Shown piece by piece: positions 24,582 to 31,853 of a stretch of 41,263 nt of DNA. How positions within the stretch are numbered: the first letter of the stretch is position 1; each line of letters begins with the position of its first letter. The notes under the pieces were generated by a model. That model had not been told where the DNA came from. It made no database searches and saw nothing but the letters and a program-made list of their open reading frames with translations. Position numbers and translations under genes: made by a program. The stretch comes from Chloroflexota bacterium (lineage in GTDB: Bacteria; Chloroflexota; Limnocylindria; Limnocylindrales; CSP1-4), in NCBI GenBank assembly GCA_012026785.1, contig VEOW01000236.1:1-41263 (forward strand), written 5' to 3'.

Positions 24582-25466
24582 CTACCGCGCCCAGTCAAGC
24601 CGGAGTGGATCGATGAGCTCCCCGCCCATCCTGATCCGCAGGTCGAGATGCGGACCGGTCGCCCAGCCGGTCGCGCCCACCGCCGCGATCTGCTCACCCC
24701 GGGCGACCTCCTGGCCCACCCGAACGGTGACCACACGGTTGTGGTTGTACGTCGAGACCATCCCGTCGGGGTGCCGGATCACGACGACGTAGCCGCCACC
24801 GTTCGTCTTCCAACCGGCCCAGGTCACGACCCCGGCGCCGATGGCGCGCACCGGCGTGCCCGCTCGAGCGGCGACGTCGATGCCCGGGTGGGCCGCAGAG
24901 AAACGCGTCGTGATCGTGCCCCGGACCGGCAACGGCCAGAGGTGAGTGGCGGATCTGGGCGAGGTGTCGCGTTGCGTGCTCGCCTTGGGGGTTGGTGCTG
25001 GTGTGGGCATCGGCCGACCGCCCGGGACGAGCACCCGCTGGCCGGCGACGATCCGGCGCGGGTCGAGGTCGGGGTTCCACTGGAGGATCAGGTCGAGATC
25101 GGCCCGATGCCAGGCCGCGATCTGCCACAGCGTGTCGCCGGTCCGGACGACATGCTCGGGACCCTCAGGAGCGGTCGGCTCCGACGTCGGCGTCCGGCGG
25201 ACGAGCAGTCGCGGCAGGATCTCGCCCGTGGGAGCCGGCGGCGTCGGACTCGATGTCGCCCGCGCCTCCGCGCCGTTCAGTGGCCCGACAGGCCGGAATG
25301 CCTCCGGCGGCAAGGGGCTCGGGTTGGACGGTGGCGTGGCGTGGCTCGTCGCCGCCACGAGTGACAGCACGGTGATCGCCGCGACGGTGACCGCGGCGAG
25401 CGGGGCCAGGCGTCGCAACAGCACGGGCGTTGGTCGCAGCACCGGACGTCTGGATGGCTCAGGCAA
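24582..25466 (-). CDS. LysM-M23 peptidase family protein, altered zinc ligand
   Basis: A 294-residue secreted or anchored cell-wall protein. TTG 25466 is chosen because GAGGAGG sits six bases upstream; GTG 25487 is an alternative. One N-terminal helix (about 20-40), a Pro/Thr-rich linker, a LysM domain (105-150, HVVRTGDTLWQIAAWH) and an M23 domain (188-285, HPGIDVAARAGTPV). M23 enzymes use His-x3-Asp and His-x-His to hold zinc. Here His193, Asp197 and His242 are present but the HxH motif reads HLD (His273, Asp275), so one zinc ligand is Asp. Catalysis may be lost or changed; non-catalytic M23 proteins act as amidase activators. Confidence 0.88.
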   Translation of the reverse strand: MPEPSRRPVLRPTPVLLRRLAPLAAVTVAAITVLSLVAATSHATPPSNPSPLPPEAFRPVGPLNGAEARATSSPTPPAPTGEILPRLLVRRTPTSEPTAPEGPEHVVRTGDTLWQIAAWHRADLDLILQWNPDLDPRRIVAGQRVLVPGGRPMPTPAPTPKASTQRDTSPRSATHLWPLPVRGTITTRFSAAHPGIDVAARAGTPVRAIGAGVVTWAGWKTNGGGYVVVIRHPDGMVSTYNHNRVVTVRVGQEVARGEQIAAVGATGWATGPHLDLRIRMGGELIDPLRLDWAR

Positions 25467-25566
25467 CTCGATCCTCCTCGCGGACACCCGCGACCAGATG
25501 CGCGCCACGCCCGGGGCGGGGCGGCGTGGTCGCGCTGGAAACAGGGGACGGCGCGGACCATCCCGG

Positions 25567-25610
25567 TCCCTGCTGAGAAGCACCTGAGGCAGCGCTTGCC
25601 CGGGCATGAG
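25567..25610 (-). promoter_or_regulatory. CTCA-N7 11-bp repeat array upstream of the M23 gene
   Basis: Minus strand units: CTCA at 25610, GCAA at 25599 (degenerate), CTCA at 25588 and 25577, exact 11-bp period, sense to the M23 gene. Faces away from the plus-strand array at 25659-25702; a GGCCCC-N3-GGGGCC stem lies between them at 25624-25638. Confidence 0.6.
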
Positions 25611-25658
25611 AAATGGGGTCCCTGGCCCCGCCGGGGCCGCAGTCCTCGGCCACGCTTT

Positions 25659-25702
25659 CTCAGCCGAGCGTTAGGGAATCCTCATCGGAGCCTCAGGTCT
25701 GA
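25659..25702 (+). promoter_or_regulatory. CTCA-N7 11-bp repeat array upstream of the lgt-copper ATPase operon
   Basis: Units at 25659 (CTCA), 25670 (GTTA, degenerate), 25681 and 25692 (CTCA), exact 11-bp period, sense to the operon that starts at 25719. Only 17 bases separate it from the first ATG, so the transcript may be leaderless or the first gene may start later. Confidence 0.62.
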
Positions 25703-25718
25703 GGGCTGAACTCCGAGC

Positions 25719-25910
25719 ATGCCGGACCTGTTGCTGATCCTGCTCCTCGTCGCCGCCATCCTGTTGGTTGCGGACCTGCTGCTCGCGGGCGGCGCAATGA
25801 CGATGGCGGGCATGTCGGCGATGACGACCGTCGTCGCTCACCCATTGGTGGCGGGGGCGCTCGTGCTGCTCATCGTCGTGCTGGTGCTTCTGCTGGGCGG
25901 TTGGACGTAG
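25719..25910 (+). CDS. Small two-helix membrane protein
   Basis: A 63-residue, almost entirely hydrophobic protein: helix 1 (LLLILLLVAAILLVADLLL), a Met-rich turn (GGAMTMAGMSAMT) and helix 2 (PLVAGALVLLIVVLVLLLGG). The Met-rich turn could face copper outside the membrane (inference). The start is not certain because a repeat array ends 17 bases before it. Head of the second copper operon; two bases separate it from the next gene. Confidence 0.68.
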   Translation: MPDLLLILLLVAAILLVADLLLAGGAMTMAGMSAMTTVVAHPLVAGALVLLIVVLVLLLGGWT

Positions 25911-25912
25911 CC

Positions 25913-26440
25913 ATGCTCGAGCAGGGTGCCCGTGCGCGCCTCGACCCGGCGGGGCACCAGGTCGTCGACGTCCGCGTGGACCGGGGCTATCACCCGAGCA
26001 CGATCGTCGCGCGCGCGTACGTCCCGCTCCGCCTCGTGTTCCGGCGTGAGGATGCCGACGCCTGCTCCGAGCGCGTCGTCTTCTCGTCGCCCCACATCGA
26101 GCGCCGCCTCGCGGCGGCCGGGCCGACCACGATCGAGCTGCCCGCCCAGCCGCCCGGCGAGGTCCGCTTCACCTGCGGCATGGGCCGTTACCGGGGTCGG
26201 ATCGAGCTTGTCGCGAAACGCGCACCGTCATGGCTCAGGAGGCTCCGCGAACGAGTCTCGCGTCTCGAGACCCCGCTCGGGACGGCGTTCGTCCTGTGGA
26301 TCTGCTCGCTCCCGCTCATCGCCCTGCTCGCCGTCCTGGCCCTTGACGTCACCGCGGCGATCGCCGCCGCTGGCGCGGCCCTGATCGCGTGGGTCGCCGG
26401 CTGCATGTGGGCGTATGGCCGCTCCCCCGAGCCGACCTAG
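25913..26440 (+). CDS. Cupredoxin-like domain with C-terminal membrane helices
   Basis: A 175-residue protein. Residues about 15-100 form a cupredoxin_1-type domain like those linked to copper ATPases: LRLVFRREDADACSERVVF (Cys51) and EVRFTCGMGRYRGRIELV (Cys88, Met90). Then two hydrophobic helices (about 125-170). No signal peptide before the domain, so the domain is in the cytosol unless the protein inserts in an unusual way. Its close relative at 29769 has the anchor at the N-terminus instead. ATG 25913 follows the upstream stop by two bases. Confidence 0.82.
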   Translation: MLEQGARARLDPAGHQVVDVRVDRGYHPSTIVARAYVPLRLVFRREDADACSERVVFSSPHIERRLAAAGPTTIELPAQPPGEVRFTCGMGRYRGRIELVAKRAPSWLRRLRERVSRLETPLGTAFVLWICSLPLIALLAVLALDVTAAIAAAGAALIAWVAGCMWAYGRSPEPT

Positions 26441-26448
26441 GAGCCGCG

Positions 26449-27264
26449 ATGCCGTTCGTCATCGACATCGATCCCGTCGCATTCAACCTGCTCGGGATCC
26501 CCGTGCGCTGGTACGGGCTGATCCTCGTCGGCGCCGCGGCGGTGGCGATCTGGCTCGCCCAACGCGAGGGACGACGGCGCGGCATCGGGCCGCACGTCGT
26601 CTCCGACGCCGTCGTCTGGGTCGCCGTCGCGGCTCTCGTCGGCGGGCGCCTCCTGTATGTCATCCAGAACGAGCTCGGCACACTCGCCGAGCATCCGACG
26701 CACATCCTCATGGTCTGGATGGGCGGGCTGTCGTTCTACGGCGGCCTGATCGGCACCCTCCTCGCACTGGTCGTCTTCGCGCGCCGGCGGGGTCTGCCGC
26801 TGCTGGCCGTATTCGACGTCGCAGCGCCCGCGGCCGCGATCGGCCAGGCGATCGGCCATCTGGGCTGCTTGATCGGTGGCGACTCGTACGGGGTCGCGAC
26901 GGACCTGCCGTGGGCGGTCATCTACCGGAACGCCGACGCCATGGCGCCGCAGGGAATCCCGCTCCATCCGACGCAGGCCTACGAGGCGATCCTCCTCGGG
27001 TTCCTCTTCGTCGGACTGTGGGTCGGCCGCCGGCGACTGGGGCGCCTGGGCGACGGGTCGGTTGCGGCTGCGTACCTCCTTGGACTCGCCGTGGTCCGGT
27101 TCGGGCTCTTCTTCCTGCGCGACGAGCCGGCGGTCCTCTTCGGCCTGAAGACCGCGCAGCTGCTCGGTCTCGGCATCGCGGTTCTCGCGATCGGCCTGTT
27201 CGTGGCCGCGCGCCGAGCTCGGGACTCATCCATCTCGCTCTCACTGGAGGCCAGTCGACCATGA
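26449..27264 (+). CDS. lgt: Prolipoprotein diacylglyceryl transferase
   Basis: A 271-residue seven-helix membrane enzyme that adds diacylglycerol to lipobox Cys. Visible: PVRWYGLILVGAAAVAI, GGRLLYVIQNEL, MGGLSFYGGLIGTLLAL (usual SFHGGLIG, His to Tyr), IGHLGCLIGGDSYG (usual GRxGNxxxxE, Arg to His), PLHPTQAYEAI and VRFGLFFLRDEP. Two positions regarded as important in the E. coli enzyme are thus changed. TAGGAG at the upstream stop is its ribosome-binding site. It may serve the lipoproteins in this window. A second Lgt-like protein at 18781 keeps the Arg. Confidence 0.88.
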   Translation: MPFVIDIDPVAFNLLGIPVRWYGLILVGAAAVAIWLAQREGRRRGIGPHVVSDAVVWVAVAALVGGRLLYVIQNELGTLAEHPTHILMVWMGGLSFYGGLIGTLLALVVFARRRGLPLLAVFDVAAPAAAIGQAIGHLGCLIGGDSYGVATDLPWAVIYRNADAMAPQGIPLHPTQAYEAILLGFLFVGLWVGRRRLGRLGDGSVAAAYLLGLAVVRFGLFFLRDEPAVLFGLKTAQLLGLGIAVLAIGLFVAARRARDSSISLSLEASRP

Positions 27265-27695
27265 CCGCACACGCTCACGATCCCGCCGCCGTCAGCGGAG
27301 CCACACCGGAGTCCGCCCCGGACGGCGGCGCATCGACGTCACCGACGCGACCCAGGTGGCTGCTGCCCGGATTGACGATCGCGCTCGTCGCTGGAGCCCT
27401 CGTCGCCGCCGGGGTGGTCCCCCTGTCGACCGTCCTGTACGCGGGCCTGTTCGGCGGCATGATCTTCATGCACGTTGGCGGCCACGGCCACGGCGGACAC
27501 GGTGGCGGTGGTCACGGCGGGCACGCGGCGCACTCCGGCGGGACGAATGACACCGATGATCTCAGCCCGGGCTCATCCGGCTCTCAGCCCACGGACCCAG
27601 GCTCGGCTGTGGGGCTCGATGCGCGAGCCGGCCACGACTCCACGGATAGCGAGACCGAACGACATGACCAGCACAGCTCACACGGCTGCCATTGA
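27261..27695 (+). CDS. His-rich membrane-anchored protein
   Basis: A 144-residue protein, ATGA overlap with lgt. One or two hydrophobic segments (about 34-75, [18 protein letters not shown] and [19 protein letters not shown]), then a His/Gly-rich run [18 protein letters not shown], then a Ser/Asp/Thr-rich tail ending [10 protein letters not shown]. The His clusters suggest binding of Cu, Zn or Ni. It sits directly before the Cu+ ATPase, whose ATG lies 32 bases inside this gene. The low-complexity tail also contains three CTCA repeats, so DNA constraint may shape it. Confidence 0.8.
   Translation: MTAHAHDPAAVSGATPESAPDGGASTSPTRPRWLLPGLTIALVAGALVAAGVVPLSTVLYAGLFGGMIFMHVGGHGHGGHGGGGHGGHAAHSGGTNDTDDLSPGSSGSQPTDPGSAVGLDARAGHDSTDSETERHDQHSSHGCH
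27561..27593 (+). promoter_or_regulatory. CTCA-N7 11-bp repeats inside the His-rich gene, upstream of the Cu ATPase
   Basis: CTCA at 27561, 27572 and 27583, exact 11-bp period, sense to the ATPase gene 71 bases downstream. It lies within the coding sequence of the His-rich protein, giving a possible internal promoter for the ATPase and later genes. Confidence 0.55.
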
Positions 27696-29772
27696 CCACG
27701 CCGGGCATGGTCCCGGTATGAGCAGCGCTTCCCAGGCCGCGACCTCCCCCGCCGGAGACCGCCACGCCGAATACCGCGCGCTCATGCGCAAGTGGTGGTT
27801 CGGCGCCGCGGGCGGCGGGCCCACGATGATCCTGTCCTACCCATGGCTGATCCCGGGGCTGCGGGACGTCTTCCCGCGTGGGAGCGAGGCGCTGTGGTGG
27901 CTGTGGGTCGCGATGGGCGTCGCCTCGCTCGCGGTGATCGTCTACTCGGGCAACCAGTTCTTCACCGGGGCCTGGGAGGCGCTGAAGCACCGCTCGGCGA
28001 ACATGCACACGCTGATCGCCATCGGGACCGGCACCGCCTGGATCTACTCGACCGTCGCGCTCCTGTTCCCGCAACTCTTCCCGTCGGAGGCGATGACCGA
28101 CGTCTACTACGACGTGACGGTGGTCGTGACCGCCCTCGTCGTGCTCGGCATGGCCATGGAGGTCAAGGCCCGCGGCCGGACGAGCGAGGCGATCGAGAAG
28201 CTCATCGGGCTCCAGCCCAAGACCGCCCGGATCGTGCGCGACGGCGCAGAGCTCGAGGTCGCGGTCGATCAGGTCGTCGTCGGCGACATCGTCGTCGTCC
28301 GGCCGGGCTCGAAGGTCCCGGTCGACGGCGTCGTCGTCGCGGGCGCATCGGCCGTCGACGAGTCGATGATCACCGGCGAGTCGATGCCGGTCGCCAAGGG
28401 CGCCGGCGACGAGGTCATCGGGGCGACGATGAACACGACCGGCAGCTTCCGCTTCCGGGCGACCAAGGTCGGGGCCGACACGGCGCTGGCGACGATCGTC
28501 CGAATGGTCGGCGACGCGCAGGCCTCGAAGGTGCCGATCCAGCGGATCGTCGACGTCGTGTCGGGCTACTTCACGCCGGCCGTCGTGATCGCTTCGATCC
28601 TGGGGTTCGTCATCTGGTACGACTTCGGCCCGGCGCCGGCGTTCACCTACGCGACGATCGTCGCCGTCACGACGCTCATCATCGCCTGCCCGTGCGCCCT
28701 CGGGATGGCGACGCCGATGTCGCTCACGACCGGCGTCGGCCTCGCCGCCAGCCACGGGATCCTCATTCGCTCCGGCGACGCACTGCAGGCCGCCAAGAAG
28801 ATCGACACGATCGTCCTCGACAAGACGGGCACGATCACCGTCGGCAAGCCCGCGATCACCGACGTCGTCCCGGCCGAGGGCTTCGAGCCCGACACGGTCC
28901 TGGCCCTTGCGGCCGCCGCCGAGCGCGACTCGGAGCACCCGCTCGCCGCGGCGATCCTCGAGGCGGCGGACGAGCGGGGCGTCACGCGCATTGCCGTCAC
29001 CCGGTTCGAGGCCGTTCCCGGCCACGGCATCCGTGCCTGGCTCGGGTCGAAGCGGATCCTCGTCGGCAACCGGATCTTCCTCGAGGCGGGCGGCGCGAAG
29101 GCGGAGGCCCTGCAGGGCGAGGCCGTTCGCCTTGCCGACGAGGGCAAGACGCCCGTGTTCGTCGCGCTCGACGATCGTGCCGCCGGCGTCCTGGCCATCG
29201 CGGATCCGGTCAAGGCTGACTCCGAGGCCGCGATCGCCGCGCTTCGCAGGCTCGGCCTCCAGGTCGTGATGATCACCGGCGACAACCACCGGACGGCCGA
29301 TGCGATCGCCCGCCGGGTCGGCGTCGACCGCGTTCTGGCCGAGGTCCTGCCCCAGGACAAGGCCCACGAGGTCCGAAAGCTCCAGCTCGAGGGCCGGACC
29401 GTGGCGATGGTCGGCGACGGCATCAACGACGCGCCGGCCCTGGCCCAGTCCGACGTCGGCTTCGCAATCGGCACGGGCACCGCCGTCGCGATCGAGGCGT
29501 CGGACGTCACGCTCATCTCCGGGTCGCTGCGCGGCGTCGTGTCGGCGATCGCGATCAGCCGGGCGACGATGCGCAACGTCTACCAGAACCTCTTCGGCGC
29601 GTTCGTCTACAACGGCCTCGGCCTGCCGATCGCGCTCGGCGTTCTCTACCCGTTCATCGGGCTGCTGCTCAGCCCGATCCTGGCCGCGCTGGCGATGTCG
29701 TTCAGCTCGGTCACCGTCATCAGCAACGCCAACCGCCTGAAGCGGTTCCGGCTGTCGGAGGTTCCCGCATGA
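27664..29772 (+). CDS. copA: Copper-transporting P1B-type ATPase, no N-terminal HMA
   Basis: A 702-residue heavy-metal ATPase. Landmarks: TGES near 237, the membrane metal site CPC near 342-344 ([15 protein letters not shown]), phosphorylated Asp in DKTGT near 386, SEHPLAAAI near 425, [10 protein letters not shown] near 584, then FVYNGLGLP and [12 protein letters not shown], the YN and MxxSS motifs that go with Cu+ specificity. It lacks the usual N-terminal HMA domains; instead the N-terminus ([14 protein letters not shown]) is His-rich. ATG 27664 overlaps the previous gene by 32 bases; ATG 27718 is a second choice. Exports Cu+ from the cytosol. Confidence 0.93.
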   Translation: MTSTAHTAAIDHAGHGPGMSSASQAATSPAGDRHAEYRALMRKWWFGAAGGGPTMILSYPWLIPGLRDVFPRGSEALWWLWVAMGVASLAVIVYSGNQFFTGAWEALKHRSANMHTLIAIGTGTAWIYSTVALLFPQLFPSEAMTDVYYDVTVVVTALVVLGMAMEVKARGRTSEAIEKLIGLQPKTARIVRDGAELEVAVDQVVVGDIVVVRPGSKVPVDGVVVAGASAVDESMITGESMPVAKGAGDEVIGATMNTTGSFRFRATKVGADTALATIVRMVGDAQASKVPIQRIVDVVSGYFTPAVVIASILGFVIWYDFGPAPAFTYATIVAVTTLIIACPCALGMATPMSLTTGVGLAASHGILIRSGDALQAAKKIDTIVLDKTGTITVGKPAITDVVPAEGFEPDTVLALAAAAERDSEHPLAAAILEAADERGVTRIAVTRFEAVPGHGIRAWLGSKRILVGNRIFLEAGGAKAEALQGEAVRLADEGKTPVFVALDDRAAGVLAIADPVKADSEAAIAALRRLGLQVVMITGDNHRTADAIARRVGVDRVLAEVLPQDKAHEVRKLQLEGRTVAMVGDGINDAPALAQSDVGFAIGTGTAVAIEASDVTLISGSLRGVVSAIAISRATMRNVYQNLFGAFVYNGLGLPIALGVLYPFIGLLLSPILAALAMSFSSVTVISNANRLKRFRLSEVPA

Positions 29773-30152
29773 CTCCCGATCAGATCCTCGTTACCGTGGC
29801 TGGCTTGGCACTCGCGGCCGGTGTCGCCTGGTTCTTCTGGTTCAAGCGGACCGAGGGCGTCAAGGCGGCGACCGTCTCGGACGGCTTCCAGGAGCAGATG
29901 ATCCTCGTCAAGGGCGGCTACACCCCCGACACGATCCGCGTCGCCGCCGGCCGTCCCGTCCGGCTGCTGTTCCGCCGCGAGGAGACCGCGGCCTGCTCCG
30001 AGCAGGTCGTCCTGGCCGACTTCGGCAAGTCGGCGCCGCTGCCGACAGGGACGGTCGTCCCGCTCGAGTTCATGCCCGGCGACCCCGGCGAGCATGAGTT
30101 CACGTGCCAGATGGGCATGCTCCGGGGCCGGATCATCGTGGAGGCGGCGTGA
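29769..30152 (+). CDS. Membrane-anchored cupredoxin-like protein
   Basis: A 127-residue protein, ATGA overlap with the ATPase stop. One N-terminal anchor (about 6-26), then a cupredoxin_1-type domain: [36 protein letters not shown] (Cys76), [17 protein letters not shown] (Cys113, Met115, Met117). This family is commonly found beside Cu+ ATPases and likely accepts exported copper. Homologue of the domain at 25913. Confidence 0.9.
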   Translation: MTPDQILVTVAGLALAAGVAWFFWFKRTEGVKAATVSDGFQEQMILVKGGYTPDTIRVAAGRPVRLLFRREETAACSEQVVLADFGKSAPLPTGTVVPLEFMPGDPGEHEFTCQMGMLRGRIIVEAA

Positions 30153-30406
30153 TGGCCATCGCAACCGAACTCGTGGTTCTCGACTCCAGCGATCAGGCGG
30201 CGGCGGTCTGCGTCGTCTGCGGCAACGACATTGCGGCGGGCGAGGGGGTCACGGCGTCCTACCGCGGCAGGGTGTTCCGATTCAAGTGCCCAGGCTGCTT
30301 CTCGAGATTCCAGGCCGATCCCGAGCCGTTCCTCGCCGGTAAGACGGGCGGCTGCTGCGGTGGCGCACATGATCACTCGCCGGCGAGCGAATGGCGGTGC
30401 GACTGA
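30152..30406 (+). CDS. TRASH/YHS-like zinc-ribbon metal protein
   Basis: An 84-residue protein with CVVCGNDIAAGEG (Cys20, Cys23) and RGRVFRFKCPGCFSRF (Cys46, Cys49), the TRASH/YHS-like arrangement seen in metal sensors and chaperones. Then a second set, GGCCGGAHDH, of adjacent cysteines and histidines. Start ATG 30152 (GTG 30149 also in frame) overlaps the previous stop. Last gene of the copper operon. Probably a cytosolic copper-handling protein. Confidence 0.82.
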   Translation: MAIATELVVLDSSDQAAAVCVVCGNDIAAGEGVTASYRGRVFRFKCPGCFSRFQADPEPFLAGKTGGCCGGAHDHSPASEWRCD

Positions 30407-30825
30407 CTCCTGGTTTTGAATCCAGCCCGGTGGTAGCGGCACCGGTACGAGTAGCTGCCGGCTGTGTGAGAACGCCGTTCGGCGACGACGACCAGGACGC
30501 TGGTCACGACCGGCAAGTACCGCGTGGCGACAGATTCCTTTCGAGCGGGCCCAGGTCGGGCGCATTCGGGCGGTCATTCACGCTGCGCCCTCCGCAAGCG
30601 TCTGACAGCCTCGCGACTTCGTGCACCCTTGATCGCGCGCCGGCACTCGGTGCAGCGCTGTTGAATCGGTGATGTCCGCTCTACGACCTGGTGGCACGTT
30701 GCGCACTCTAGAAGCGCGATCTTCAGCCACTCGCGCGATCGAGTGGGGTGGGGGAGCGAGATCTCGCTTGAGGTCGTGCCCAGCAGATTCAGTACACGGC
30801 CGGCTCCCGCCCTCGCCGAGGACCT
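30407..30825. other. Gap between copper and mercury loci
   Basis: No intact gene recognised across 419 bases. Composition is less GC-rich than the flanks. The right part holds the start-less zinc-ribbon frame at 30574-30825. I see no tRNA or insertion-sequence ends. It may mark a junction between separately acquired segments. Confidence 0.5.
30574..30825 (-). pseudogene. Start-less open frame with two CxxC pairs, in frame after merR
   Basis: After the merR TAA (30826-30828) the same frame stays open for 83 codons to TGA at 30574. It encodes SREWLKIALLECATCHQVVE then QRCTECRRAIKGARSREAVR, a four-cysteine zinc-ribbon-like pattern that is not random-looking. There is no in-frame ATG, GTG or TTG before the cysteines. 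So it is either a decayed gene, a fragment left by recombination, or an extension of MerR reached only if its stop is read through. Listed as a remnant. Confidence 0.35.
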
Positions 30826-31254
30826 TTAACGCGCGGACGGCGCGCTTGGGACGTGCGCCAGCTTCGGGATAACGTGGCAGATGCCTGAGGGGTCGCAGTC
30901 CCGCGCCTGAAGGCGCGCCGCCCGCTTCTGCAGCTGCGCCAGCTCCCGCTCCAGCGCCTGCAGCTCGGCGATCCGGGCCCGAACCTCGGCGTGGCGGCGG
31001 TCGATAAGCTCGGTCACGACCCGGCACGGCGCCTCGCCGGCGTCGCGGACGCCCAGCACCTGACCTACTTCGGCGAGGGTCAGCCCGACCGCCTGGGCGG
31101 AGCGGATAAAGGTCAGGCGGTCGACGGTGTCATCGGCGTACGACCGATAGCCCGACGCCGTCCGGCCTGGCGGGGGTAGCAGCCCGAGCTGCTCGTAGTA
31201 GCGAACGGCGGAGGGGGCGAGGTCCGTCCGGCGGGCGAGTTCTCCAATGCGCAT
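30826..31254 (-). CDS. merR: MerR-family metal-responsive regulator of the mer locus
   Basis: A 142-residue regulator. Residues 1-70 are the MerR helix-turn-helix/wing (MRIGELARRTDLAPSAVRYY, GLLPPPGRTASGYRSY). A long dimer helix follows. Metal-binding candidates: Cys77 (EAPCRVV), Cys120 and Cys126 (ARDCDPSGICHV). Hg-MerR and CadR/PbrR also use one Cys at the start of the dimer helix and two near its end. The spacing here is shorter than in Tn501 MerR. ATG 31254 is chosen because the next upstream start would run into the operator. Transcribed away from the mer operon, with shared control region 31274-31305. Confidence 0.92.
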   Translation of the reverse strand: MRIGELARRTDLAPSAVRYYEQLGLLPPPGRTASGYRSYADDTVDRLTFIRSAQAVGLTLAEVGQVLGVRDAGEAPCRVVTELIDRRHAEVRARIAELQALERELAQLQKRAARLQARDCDPSGICHVIPKLAHVPSAPSAR

Positions 31255-31273
31255 GGCCCCGATGATAGACCGC

Positions 31274-31305
31274 TTGACATTCAACCGTACTTGAAGGTCT
31301 AGGGT
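31274..31305 (+). promoter_or_regulatory. MerR-type promoter/operator of the mer operon
   Basis: TTGACA (31274-31279) and CTAGGG (31299-31304) are separated by 19 bp, the over-long spacing typical of MerR-controlled promoters. Between them is the dyad ACATTCAA-N6-TTGAAGGT (31277-31298, one mismatch). It explains why the first operon gene should start at ATG 31343 and not at GTG 31304, which would precede the transcription start. Confidence 0.85.
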
Positions 31306-31342
31306 GCAGCCAGATCAAGAACGGACCTTGGAGCAGACCGAC

Positions 31343-31837
31343 ATGGAGACCATTCAGCTCTTTACCGCGGAGCTGCGGTACACCGACGAGACAATGCCGG
31401 TCGTGCCGCCGGAGGGCCGCGAGGGCGAGCTCATCGGCAGCGGCGTCGGCCGCGGCGAGGGCAGGCTGCTGTCTGGCGACCTGCGCTGGTCGTTCTACGC
31501 GGCGGATTGCGCATACCTTGCCCTCCGCGCCGGGTTCACCAACCCGGTCGACGAGCTGTGCCGAACCAACCCGGGGGGCGAGATCCACACCGATGACGGG
31601 GCCGTCATCCGCTGGGACGCCAAGGGCTTCGGGTTGCGCGGCGCGGATCCCGAGCGGCCGCACCGCTGGCGGATGGCGTCGGCACTGGTGTTCGACACCG
31701 ATGACGACCGCTACGCCTGGCTCAACCGCGCCCTGGTCGTCTGGCAGGGCGAGTTCGACGAGACACAAGGCGCTGCCACCTACACCGCCTGGCTGGCCGC
31801 CGATGACGTGCCGATGGCGCTGCGGGCGGCGGCCTGA
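31343..31837 (+). CDS. DUF3237-like protein, first gene of the mer operon
   Basis: A 164-residue soluble protein, directly after the MerR promoter. The pattern IGSGVGRGEGRLLSGDLRWS, GGEIHTDDGAVIRWDAKG and DDDRYAWLNRALVVWQGEF matches the DUF3237 beta-barrel family as I know it (TDDGA and YAWLNRxxxV blocks). Cysteines near residues 55 and 70. This family is not a known part of mercury operons. Its metal-regulated position suggests a role in mercury or organomercurial handling, but the function is unknown. Confidence 0.75.
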   Translation: METIQLFTAELRYTDETMPVVPPEGREGELIGSGVGRGEGRLLSGDLRWSFYAADCAYLALRAGFTNPVDELCRTNPGGEIHTDDGAVIRWDAKGFGLRGADPERPHRWRMASALVFDTDDDRYAWLNRALVVWQGEFDETQGAATYTAWLAADDVPMALRAAA

Positions 31838-31853
31838 TTGACTCCGAGATCGC

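Noticed and set aside
4249-27593. Interpretation of the 11-bp repeats as a CRISPR array or transposon ends
   Set aside because: Units are 11 bp with variable N7, only three to four per site, and scattered upstream of ten genes; no spacers, no cas genes, no terminal inverted repeats.
27562-29367. Long minus-strand open frame opposite the Cu+ ATPase
   Set aside because: Same pattern: low-complexity Arg/Asp/Gly product, no motif, and the ATPase on the other strand is certain.
30407-30500. Possible tRNA after the copper operon
   Set aside because: A TTGAATCC-like stretch resembles a T-loop but no cloverleaf with acceptor stem and anticodon arm could be formed.
31304-31342. GTG 31304 as the start of the first mer operon gene
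   Set aside because: It overlaps the -10 box of the MerR-type promoter, so it would not be on the transcript.
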